Shown here: positions 47,907 through 57,945 of the stretch, one piece after another
How the letters are laid out: each line of letters opens with the position of its first letter
Numbering within the stretch: the stretch's first letter is position 1
Source: Euphorbia lathyris
Lineage: Eukaryota > Streptophyta > Magnoliopsida > Malpighiales > Euphorbiaceae
Direction of reading: 5' to 3'
DNA: 64,000 nucleotides
Assembly: GCF_963576675.1 (NCBI RefSeq)
Contig: NC_088915.1
Span: forward strand, 86,003,501 to 86,067,500
Program-made: the position numbers and the translations under genes
Notes under the pieces: generated by a model
What the model saw: the letters and a program-made list of their open reading frames with translations, nothing else
The model's database searches: none
Told to the model about the DNA's origin: nothing

Positions 47907-49539
47907 TGATGCTCGTAAAGTATATAGCATTTAATAGGACAAGTGTATCCTATCGCAACAAGTAATATTGTGCTAAGTACGAGATCGAACCACAAAGACT
48001 ATTCGTTATAACTAGCAAATCTACCTAGAATGATCTAATTGTTTAGAGGGTTGGATAAAAGTTGGATTTTTGATAACTAATTAACTAATTGAAAGCAATA
48101 AAGATAACAAAATAAAGTGAACAATTGATAGGGTAGAAGGTGAATTCATGGATGACACAACCTAGGCTGAGGAATCCTTTGATTAAATCCTATGTATGGG
48201 TTTAGGGAGTTCAGATTTGTGTTTTACCAATGATTGAAGGTAATTGCCCTAAGTGAAAGACTAATATGATCAGTATTGTCCTTCCTATTCACATGCATTC
48301 GGGTGACGGCTTGATTAGGCATATACCCTAGGTCATGCAAAGCATTAGATTTATTGACAACTAAGGCTAAAGCCGTAGCCCAGCCACAAAGCCTCATTCC
48401 TAGTGGTCTCTAGCGAAGTCAGGTTTACACAAATTCGGTATAGACGATTCCGTGGTCAGGTTCTCATCTATCTATAATCCTATTTAATGTCAGGGTCACA
48501 GGCATTAGGCACATTATATACATAAACAGGCTAGTTGATCATTATCAATGTTCATTCTAGCATAAATCTTGTTCCTAACAATATCTAGGCATTAACCATG
48601 CATAAACTGATCAATCAAAGGTCCTAGATCCCTAATCATACATATTCATACAATCAATTTCATCCCCATCCCAAATTGGATGGAGATCAGTTCATAGACA
48701 AACTAATCACAATAGGAGGAAATCAAGAATAACAGAAAACATCCACAATAAATATAAAAGGAAAAGATAAGAGAGAGAGATAGAAATCTGAAACCCGCTT
48801 TGTCTGATTCGATTATAAAAATAGAAGATGAAGAGCTTCTCCCATCAATCGTTCTTGAAAGAAAAGATCAAACAGAAAATAAACCTAACCTAGAAAGCAG
48901 GAAATCTAATCTAAAACCTAAAAATCTACATAATGGAGGAGAGAAAGCCCTAGCGGCTCTCTGATTTATTCAATGGCTAATCCCCCCTGAAAGATTAGGA
49001 TTAGCTCCCTATTTATAGAGTTAGGAAGGAAACCCTAATGCCTCAGGGGTAAAAATGGTATTTACAAAGTGTTAAATGGGCTTTTAGGGCCCTGATCCGC
49101 GAATTTCAGCAAAGGGGAAGGCGCTGGTGCGCTTTTCCCCGCCTCGTCTCGTCGAGACAAGGAGTGTCTCGACGAGACGAGGGCCTGTCTCGACGAGACA
49201 GGTATTGTCTCGGCGAGATAGGTCCTAAATGGGGTGATTTTACTCCGGCTTTTATCTGTTTAGGTCCATGGGCTTCCGAAAAGTGCTCTAATGGTCCCTG
49301 ATGAATCCCAAAAGTGCTCTGATGGTCCCTGAATGATCCGGAAATGCTCCAATAGGCTTGGTTCTGGTTCGAAAATGCACGAAAGGTCCCTGAAAATCCA
49401 TGAAAACACCAAAAACACCATAAATAAAGGAAATTACTAATTTTAACTAAAAAGTAATAAAATGATACTGAAATTAAATAGAAACAAAGGGAAAACAAAC
49501 TAAATTAATCCTAAAAACCTATATAAATGGGAGCTATCA
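47907..49539 (-). repeat. Athila-like 5' LTR (right), 1633 bp
   Basis: Near-identical to 44165-45798, with the palindrome array at 49145-49222. Its end at 49539 abuts the ATCAG duplication and the interrupted antisense exon. Confidence 0.95.
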
Positions 49540-50685
49540 ATCAGCTGGAGGATTCACCGCTTGACCTTTCTTGCGTGTTTCAGCCTCCAAAAACTTCCTG
49601 CGTGTCTCTGCAAGAGCGTGATTGGCCTTAGATACATCCCTGCCAAAGAAAACATTAAAGTAATCAAAGTTCACGAAGAAATGAAGGGTACCTTGGTCAA
49701 ATTGCGCAATCTTTGAGTAAATAAATTTATCCTCTTCCCAGCGAATCAATGGGATATCACTCATCATGAAAGCTAAGGCATCAGCATAAGTCCATGCATC
49801 CGCCTTAATCTGCTTCATGAGCTCCGCCACCTCCTCATCACTGTTTGTTAAAATTCGCATGTCACCCGCCATATGTAGCGGCCTGGGATTCCAGACTGAA
49901 GGAGAGCCCAACGGTTCGCCATCCTTTATCTTCACGTAGAAGAATTTCTCATCCCAGCAATGAACATTAGACATTTTTTCGCTAAAAGGCGAATAAGCTC
50001 CGAACTTGGCGAACGTGAGATAAGATTCGGACTTCCTTTTTGAGGGTTTGTGAAAAGCTCTAAAGATACGGCCCGTATATACAACTCCTAAATTTGAAGC
50101 AAGGTAGCAGTCTAGAGCAATGTCCAACCAGCAGTTAGGATGTAGCTGGCTGACTGTGATGTCAAAGTAAGAGAGGATGTCCGCCATCATATTTGGAAGA
50201 GGAAGTCGGAACCCTCTCTCCACATGACTACTATACACTGTAAGGAAGCCGCTAGGCGGACAAGAAGGACGTTGATGAGATGCGGCGAGCTGGGTCTCAT
50301 AATTTTTGATCCAGGGAAAGCGATCCGCCAGATTCGCTAGATCCGCGGCATTCATGCGAGACGGAGTGGACTCCGCTCGGGGATTCTTTTTCTTAGGAGG
50401 AATCGAAGAAGAGGCCATTGATCCCCGGAACCACCTAGGGTCACCGGCCGGAGCAGCACCGGAGATAGAAGTAAAAAGAGAGGGATTCCTAGTGGAACGA
50501 GTCTGGTAATGATTACGTGCCGAGTTATCAAACTCAGCTAAATCGGAATTAACCGTGTCCTCGGAAGAATGGGAGTTCTCCGATGACGAGGTAGTCCAGC
50601 TAAAATCTACTTCAATTTCTGAAGGAGGAGAGGAATTAAAAAGTTCTGAAGTTGATCTAGAGGATGAAGATGAACTTCTAAACAT

Positions 50686-50984
50686 CCAGGAAAAGTTAAA
50701 GTGAAAAGAAAAACTTACATGAGAAATCGGAAGCTTGGTGCAAAACCCAGAAGAAATCCCAGAAAAGCTTCGAGCGCAGGAGAAAAATGGGGAAATGAGG
50801 AAGAAAGAGAAAGCGTAAGAAGAAGAAAGAAGTTTTCTCCTTCCTGGGACAGTGTGCCCACTACACGTGTCAATCATCCAATGGCATTGAACAATGTGCT
50901 CATTAATGCAAGTGTTTATGACGGCACGCGGAAGTTCGAAAGCCCTAAAGGACTTTAAGGACATTTTGGGGGGGGGGGGGCTTC
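50686..50984 (-). other. Tat-B antisense-gene upstream region and polypurine tract
   Basis: On the minus strand CATGTAAGTTTTTC just upstream of the ATG could be the donor of a leader intron. On the plus strand a run of 13 G (about 50968-50980) directly before CTTC and the 3' LTR is the likely polypurine tract of Tat-B. Confidence 0.6.
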
Positions 50985-51467
50985 TGATAACATTGAGATA
51001 TTATCTTGAGGACCAAAAGGGATATTCACCTCAAAGTACGCCGCGTAGTGGTCTCCAAAAGGAAGCTGGTTGGCGGATCTCCCCAGATCAGCTCAGAGAG
51101 ATCCGCTGGCGGACCTATAGGGTGAATCTCACCCTTCGCCTCTATAACGGCTGGCCGCTGACTCGGCCATAAAAGATCATTAATGAGTTATTAATTAGTT
51201 AATCCGCCAGGTTCAGAATAACCCGTACCCGCCATTAATGAGGCATTAATGGAGACTTTCTAGTTACCTGAAGGTTACGACTTTCCAGCTATATATATAG
51301 CCTGATCCCCTAAGTTATCAAGGTACACACACATTCTCACCATTCTTGTCAATTCCGTTGTTTTCCTTGATCCATCTTACTGACTTTGGCATCGGAGTGT
51401 CCCCGATCGATCCCAACGGCACCTCACAAGGAAGTGCTCCGATCAAGGATTTTTCCTCAAGTTAACA
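50985..51467 (+). repeat. Tat-B 3' LTR, 483 bp
   Basis: About 98% identical by eye to 36012-36493, with the same TG...CA ends. It is followed by the ATAAG duplication (51468-51472). Confidence 0.93.
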
Positions 51468-53283
51468 ATAAGATAAGAAGAACAAACGTTAGTCTAATTA
51501 CACGTATCACAACATCTCTCTTCCACCCTTATTCCTCCACACACTCGATGGTCCAAGTCTCTTTCCTAGGATTTTGGTTTGGGGCTCACATTGCGGTCCA
51601 GGGGACGCGTGATGCCATCGATTATTGTGGAAAAATAAATCATTCACCATACAACACAGTTCGTTTTTGACGCATCAGCGTTCAGTGACTAAGAAATCGA
51701 CCAAGTTGGATTGTCCTTTCGGAATAACTCGTCTTTCGTCCTTTCGTGAGATGCATTAGTTCGGGTTTTGACTCCCTTTGAGCGCATCTCAGTTTTTAGA
51801 CGTGGTACGAGTTATTCTTCTAGTCCAATCGTTCGTTATTGTCAATGACTCGTTCCCTTTTGTTCGCGCGGGTTCGTGTCTCGATTTTTGGATTACAACG
51901 GGATTTTTTGGATCTATCGAGAGACGTAACCACGTGTTTATTTAGTGATGGAATCACTTTTGGATTTTATTTTAGGGAACGGACTCATCGCGTAACGCGT
52001 TTGTTCTTAGCGTCGAGGATCCGTTTGCTCATTTTAGCTACGTGAAAAGACGACGAGTCTTATTTTGAGCGCACGGTAATCTTTCGGCTAGCAACAGTTC
52101 GTTGTTCTTCCCAATCCACGGGATATATCATCTTAGTGTGGTTATAGAAAATCAACGTTTCGTTGAATCGTATGCTTATTTGAAGCGAGGATATCACCGT
52201 TCTCTTTCCTTTAGGCACGAATTAAGCAAACACGTACATCGGGCCATATTTCTTGCAGTTTTGGTAACGGTCGAAATGATCGAGTCGTTAGTCAAAACCC
52301 GCAGTCTCGTCCATATGGCGCAATTATATGGTTTGGCTTAATTCGGCTTCGTGATTTTAAACGGGGTATACACTCGTTCGAGGCACGTATTCAACGGCAT
52401 TGGTTTATTTTCTTTAACTACTCTCGGTATTGACATATATCGTAGATTCGGAATGATTTTGGCCGTTTAGTTCATTTTTTTGCTTTTCTTTTCTTAGTCA
52501 CTTCTGCGGACACGTCCATTTCTCTTAAGAACGACACGGGGCATAACGTAAAAGCTCGTCTTTTATTCGGAAGGGACGGGCTACGTGCGCGAAACTTTTC
52601 ACGTTATGACAGGGTCGTTCGAAATCGAAATGTTCTTCATTTTCGTTTCATTATGATCTCGTTTTATCCCAATTTATTTAAAGAATGTGAATAACGGCTA
52701 CTGTTAATATAGTCTTTTGTATCGAAATGTAACTATCCTTAACACCAAACCGACGCATACTAATACGTGCTTACGTCGTAACGCATTTCCTGAACTTGTG
52801 CCTTCGTCGGGACATAGAAAGGGACAAGGCGGGCCGCATATGTTCATTCATACGAGATGACTAAGTCGTCTTTAGTTTAAATCGTTTCGATGTTTTAGGG
52901 TAATTAGTATGTCGACTCAAGAGTATATATTAACGCCTCATTTCATTTTCTTTACATACTTTAGGATTTAGACACGTATCATGGCGATTTGAAAACACGA
53001 ACTGATTCATTTATCACGCCAAAAATAGTAACGGGTAATCCTATGGTAACTTCTAAGGCTACTATATGCTGACACGGCTGAGCGCGGGACCTCACAGGAC
53101 CGCACAAATTTGCCCCTAACGAATGGATGGGGACCCTTTGGCGCCTTACTGTAAGGGGGAACTTACACTAGCCTCTTTCGAGCGACGAATGCATACGAAA
53201 AGAAATAATACGATCCGTCCCCGTTAAGGGCTTAATACACGCCTTCCGGAATCAAATTTCTCGCTTCCCCAGCAGAGTCGCCA
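51468..53283 (-). other. Tat-A leader, copy 2, with primer-binding site
   Basis: Resumes the leader interrupted at 36011. Bases 53057-53283, absent from copy 1, run to the PBS at 53266-53283. Non-coding: plus-strand frames at 51839-52341 match copy 1 but show no domain. Confidence 0.85.
53266..53283 (-). promoter_or_regulatory. Tat-A primer-binding site
   Basis: TGGCGACTCTGCTGGGGA on the minus strand, 2 nt from the LTR. This is the PBS known from Ogre-type Tat elements (tRNA-Arg primer, from memory). Confidence 0.88.
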
Positions 53284-53285
53284 CT

Positions 53286-56275
53286 TTTTAGACGAGGTGT
53301 CGCGGCCTAATCTCCCGGGCGGACCGGGGGGTGGACACCTCATAGCGACGTAAGCGGTGATTGGCGCCGAAAGTAACCAATCGTGGAATCAAGCTGCTCG
53401 GCAGGACCGGAGCTCGGAGATATGGAAGAGTCGCCACCCACGAATGGGAAAATGAACACCGATCCCTTGTGGGAGACCGGTGTAGGTTCGGGAAACTTAG
53501 GTACGAGCCGAGAAGGCTAGCTCCTTTTCAGAGAAAGGCTACTAGGCACCCCGACATCGCCCGGTTATGAACCACCGACCTCCTACTCAGAATGTTAGGC
53601 GATAACGGACTAATCGTATATTTCTTTAAGTTTAAAATTCATTTGAAACCTTTTCTTTCTCGTTTTAAAAACCGTTTTGAGCATACATTATTGAAAAACC
53701 ATTTTAGTAAAGAATCACCCATTTACATCAGTTCAATATACATAGGAAAGAGAGGGGGAGAAGGAAGAATTGCTTTATTTGTAACGTGATTTATGCTTCG
53801 TGTCACATACTAATTCTATACTAATTCACTTTCCCAAAACGAGTTTATTTACATGGTTCGTACCTTAATCGTCGTTGGAACGATTCAGGTACGTTTCAAA
53901 ACCCCGTTTAATGATGTTCACTCGAATCGCCGTTGGAACGACTCGGGCGTTGAAAATGTTGGGATAAAAGCCTTTGATAAGAAAACGTGGTTAAACATAC
54001 AAGTCAATTTTATTTTGTACAAATCCTTTAAGAAAACGATTCAAAACTTCATTATTTACAATGAAAACGATTTTAATTACAAGGTTCGCTTAATCCGTCG
54101 TTGGAACGGACTAAGGTTTTTAAAACGTGATGTTTTGGAAATGATCTAAAGATGTCAAGAAAATATTATTTGCACTTTGAGAACCTCTAGAAAAGCTTTT
54201 AGTTTAAATAATCAAATTGAAAACTCTTTTTGGTGATTTATTTCCCCCTTTTGACTCAATGGACTCTTTACTTGTCATAATTACAACAATAAACATATTA
54301 AATCAAAATTCACTCCAAATAGAGCCCATTTGAAATATGGACCCATAAATGTCCAAAGAATAAAGAAAATAATATAGACATATTATATACATTTTAGCCA
54401 AAAAACCCATGAAATATTTATAGAGAAAATAAGGATAAGTGAAAAGATACTATGTAATAAACATATAAGAAATGATAATAAAAATACTAAATATAATACA
54501 TTTTTACTTTAAACATGTGAAAATAATAGATAAAGCTCCTAAATAAGAAAATAACATTTATCCCCAAAATAGTTTCACCTAATAATAACTAGTATAACCC
54601 GAATAGCCCAAAAACTATATACATATATATACATAATGTAGTTTAAATATCAAAATAAAACCCATTATCCACAAAATATCTACTAATTAATTACTTTCAA
54701 AACACCCAAGTAAATAACATTCTAAAATAAAATCCATTATCATTTAAATGAAGGAAAAAGAAAATATATATATATATATACGTATACTTATATTAGATTA
54801 AATCAAAAAATGATATATAAATATCCTAAATAACTATATGTACCAACTATCCAAAAATAGTTTGAAAACATTTATTACATAAATATACATATATGTACAA
54901 AGGATTAAAAGCTTAAAAGTTGAGAAAGAGGGACCAAAACAATATTTTTTTACATTCCAGCAGATTTACCGACGGAAAATCCCTCGGCAATCAGCAATTA
55001 GTGACAGAAAACGCAAATTACAGCAGCACTCCAATTATTTTCAGATTTATTCGAAAGCTTTAAATTAAGTCTAATTCAATCGTTTTGGATTTCCGAACTA
55101 CCAAAAATGGATCATAGTCAATAACGGAAGTTCCTAAAACGACGTTTTTATTTTAAAACGTTATTTGGAAATTTCTTTTTTAAGAAACTTATAATTACAA
55201 CGTCTTTTAATACCCGAACTACCTTTTTATCGGATCACGGTTCGTATTGGGATATCAAAACGAGGTTTTTATTTTAAAACAAAACCAAATTTTATTCAAC
55301 ACGAGACGAAAATTAAATAAATACGCAAAATTAAATAAAATGTGGTAAATAAATAAATAGCTAAATAAATAAAATTATAACATAAAAATAAATAAAGGAA
55401 AAGAAATAAATTAAATAAAATAAAACGAGTCTAGTCCTCGGATAATACCTTAAGTTCGGTATTGACGATTGAAGTCGGTTGATTCCACGAATCGTGCTTT
55501 CCCGGTATTTTTTTGTGTTTTTAGTAAAATCTTAACTTTAAGGAAATTCGGAATTTTTAGGAAAAAAAATGTTTTTTCCCAAAAAAAAAAGTCACTTCTC
55601 TCTCTAAAATGTTAGAGTGAGAAATTCCTCTCCCCAAAAATCCTCCTCTCCAAATGCATGGAGATCCGTGACTTTTATAGGCATTAGATCCCCGGACGGA
55701 ATGGGCGACGCCCGAGCAAGATCAGGCGTCGCCCAAAGGGGTTGGGCGGCCGCCCAAGCCATGTTGGGTGGCCGCCCAACCTCTGTTGGGCGAGCGCCCA
55801 ACAATCGTTGGGCGCGCGCCCCACCGACGTTGGGCGCTCGCCCGACGATCGTTGGGCGCTCGCCCAACGGCTGCCGGGCGCGCTCGCTCGACGCCTGTTG
55901 GGGCGCGTCTCGCACCGTCGGGCGCACACGCCCCGTGGCTGTCGAGCGCGCGCTCCGCGCCGCCGGGCTCGTGCGTCCAACGGACGTCGAGCGCGCGCAA
56001 CTCGCAGTCGGACGCGTGCGTCCAGCGAACGTCGAGCGCGCGCCCCGTGCTGCCGGGCGGGCATCCGACCATCGTTGGAAGCGCGTCAGCTGCCGCTAGG
56101 CGCTCGCACCGCGCCGCTGAGCACTCGTGAGCCGTCCAATCGACGACCACGAACCATCGCAACTTCTCCTTCCTTATTATATATTATTTTTTTCTTTTTA
56201 AAACTTCCGGAATCAACCGTTTCAACCGTCTTGTTTACAGGTTTTCGTCACAGGTCCTCCGACTCGGTGTCTACA
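53286..56275 (-). repeat. Tat-A 5' LTR (right), 2990 bp
   Basis: Full-length LTR matching 10629-13626. The terminal CA has become AA on the minus strand (plus TTTTAGACG where the left LTR has TGTTAGACG). TATA box at 55672-55679. The palindrome array has only six units (55741-55869). It ends against TSD ACAGC (56276-56280). Confidence 0.92.
55741..55869. repeat. GTTGGGCG-NN-CGCCCAAC palindrome array, 6 units (right LTR)
   Basis: Six units, of which the first two and the fourth carry different centres from the left and middle LTRs. Position relative to the TATA box is unchanged. Confidence 0.88.
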
Positions 56276-57945
56276 ACAGCCTTATCCGTAACCGATGCAT
56301 ACATGTAGAGGTCCTCTCCCTTCATTGGTCGACTCATCATGGGCGGCTTCGTGAGGAACCGCTTGATTCCTTCGAAGGCCTTTTCACAATCCTCATTCCA
56401 CTCGAACGCCTTTTGCTTCTTGATGACCTCGTAAAAAGGCTGATATCTGCGAGCTGAATAAGAGATAAACCTGCCCAAGGCTATGATCCGCCCATTAAGG
56501 CGTTGTACTTCTCTGATGTTCCGTGGTGCTTGCATTTCTAGGATAGCCTTAACCTTGTCGGGATTTGGGCTAACTCCTTTTTCGCTGATCATGAACCCTA
56601 AGAATTTTCCATACGTCGCACCAAAAGTACACTTCTCTGGGTTCAGCTTAATATTGTAGCGTCGGAGTACGTCTATTACCTCCTTTATATCGTCTGCATG
56701 CCTTTCTATGGTTGTGCTTTTGATGATCATGTCATCTACATAGACAGAATAGTTATCCCCTTTACTATCTGCGAATATCTTGTTCATCATCATCTGATAA
56801 GTTGCACCCGCGTTTTTAAGCCCAAAGGGCATAACTTTGAAGCAATAAGTGGCTTGATGTGTTACGAACGAGGTCTTGATTCTATCTGAGGGCTCCATGG
56901 GGATCTGATGATAACTTGACTTCACATCTGTAAAGGAGTACATGGCGTGACCGGCGGTTCCGTCCACAAGCATGTCAATACATGGCAGAGGATAGTTGTC
57001 TTTGGGACAAGCTTTGTTGAGATCCGTAAAGTCAATACACATGCGGTAAGATCCGCCCGCCTTTTTTACCAGAACGACGTTCGCCAGCCACTGAGTATAA
57101 AGCACCTCCTCAATGGCGTCCGCCCGCTGGAGCTTGGTGATCTCTTCTTCTATCACCTTTTGCCTTTCGGGGCCATGGTTTCTCCGCTTCTGAGCTACTG
57201 GAACTGCATCTTTATCAATGTTGAGCTTGTGAGTGATCACGTCTGGACTGATTCTGTGGAGAATTTCATCCTTCCATGCGAAGACATCCTCCGCCTCACG
57301 GAGTACCTTGGTGATTGCATTTTTAATTTCGCCCTTGAGCCCTTTAGCCATTCGCACCTGCTTTTCATCCGCCATAAGGTACATTTCTGTCTTGCCCAAG
57401 GCCATTGTGACGAGCTCCTCCTCATCCTCCTCCTTAGATTGGGGGCGAATCATTAGTGATGCCGAATATGTCTCCTGGGCCACCTTTTGGCTACCTCTGA
57501 TCATTACACCTCCCTTGGCCATGGGGATGTAAAGCGTTAAGTGGCGTATGGAGATAAGGGCTGCAACTTCGGAGATAAAGGGCCGTCCGAGGATGATATT
57601 GTAAGCTAACTGACCATCCAAGATAGAAAATTCCAGATCACCTTTCCAGACCTGATCATCGTCCGTAAGCTCGCAATCCAGAGTGACTTGGCCTTTTGTT
57701 TGGATAGTGTGTCCCGTCACTCCTAGGATATCGACCACAGTTGGCTCTACCTGGACTGGATCAATCATGAGTTTGGCAAAAGCTCCTCTGGTGATGACAT
57801 TGCACGAACTCCCAGTATCAACCATCACTCTTTTCATCTCCCAGCCTTCCACCATCATAGTGACGACTAGTGCATCCGCATGGGGAGAGATTTCAGGATC
57901 TACATCGGCAAAGGGGCGATTTAACGATACCCTGTCAAGAGCGGT
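56276..57945 (-). pseudogene. Tat-B pol fragment (end of Gag, protease, RT), interrupted at both ends
   Basis: The minus-strand frame is open across the fragment and matches Tat-B 38580-40248. It includes protease with an intact DTGSS (near 57805), RT with YRMCIDFTDLNKACPKDNY and YVDDMIIKS (near 56740), and ends ...SVTDKAV at the Tat-A insertion. It continues in frame at 10628. On the right it is interrupted by another Tat-A LTR at 57946, so the remaining gag should lie beyond the window. Confidence 0.93.

Larger units (their letters stand above)
44165..49539 (-). mobile_element. Non-coding Athila-like LTR retrotransposon, TSD ATCAG
   Basis: LTRs at 44165-45798 and 47907-49539 differ at fewer than about 20 of 1634 positions (near 1%), the youngest pair in the window. 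The TSD ATCAG lies at 44160-44164 and 49540-49544. On the minus strand the PBS TGGCGCCGTTGCCGGGGA is complementary to the 3' end of plant tRNA-Asp, as in Athila, and the PPT is AAGTGTGGGGAGG. The 2.1-kb interior has no gag or pol, so it must depend on enzymes supplied by another element. It disrupts the Tat-B antisense gene. Confidence 0.93.
43013..50685 (-). pseudogene. Tat-B antisense spliced gene, PF04195-like, split by a 5.4-kb insertion
   Basis: Minus-strand exons: 50685-49540 continuing at 44159-44031 (split by the Athila-like element and its ATCAG duplication), 43958-43776, and 43693-43013 (stop). Introns 44030-43959 and 43775-43694 have GT...AG borders and keep phase. The N-terminus is Ser-rich; a globular region follows (FPWIKNYETQ, SQLHPNCWLDIALDC, CWDEKFFYVKI) resembling the plant 'putative gypsy type transposon' family (Pfam PF04195, recalled). 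The last exon is Ala/Glu-rich with heptads, likely coiled coil, then an acidic tail. ATG 50685 is preferred over the upstream frame to 50964, which reads through a probable leader intron. Function unknown; the insertion breaks it. Confidence 0.82.
36012..51467 (+). mobile_element. Tat-B Ty3/gypsy element, complete, TSD ATAAG
   Basis: LTRs at 36012-36493 and 50985-51467 begin TGATAACATTGAG and end CAAGTTAACA. They differ at about 9 positions (roughly 2%). The exact 5-bp TSD ATAAG lies at 36007-36011 and 51468-51472. Without the nested Athila-like insertion the element is about 10 kb. It carries a long gag-pol on the plus strand and a spliced antisense gene near the 3' LTR. It inserted into the leader of Tat-A copy 2. 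Confidence 0.95.
10629..56275 (-). mobile_element. Tat-A Ty3/gypsy element, tandem dimer, TSD ACAGC
   Basis: The outer LTRs (10629-13626 and 53286-56275) read TGTAGACACC... to ...CGTCTAACA on the minus strand. A TGGCGACTCTGCTGGGGA primer-binding site lies inside the right LTR and a purine tract inside the left one. The 5-bp TSD ACAGC flanks the outside. Between the LTRs are two head-to-tail internal regions separated by a truncated third LTR (25741-26728). Copy 2 carries a nested Tat-B at 36012-51467. Each internal region holds gag-pol (minus) and an antisense PMD gene (plus). RT, RNase H, a second archaeal-type RNase H and the PBS place it in the Tat/Ogre group of Ty3/gypsy. Confidence 0.9.

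Noticed and set aside
44165..49539. Large tandem segmental duplication of 1.63 kb
   Set aside because: The two copies are LTRs of one element: TG...CA ends, PBS, PPT and a 5-bp TSD are all present.
36012..51467. An infectious virus with an envelope gene in the 3' region
   Set aside because: The 3' gene is antisense and spliced, and I saw no signal peptide or membrane anchor consistent with an envelope protein.
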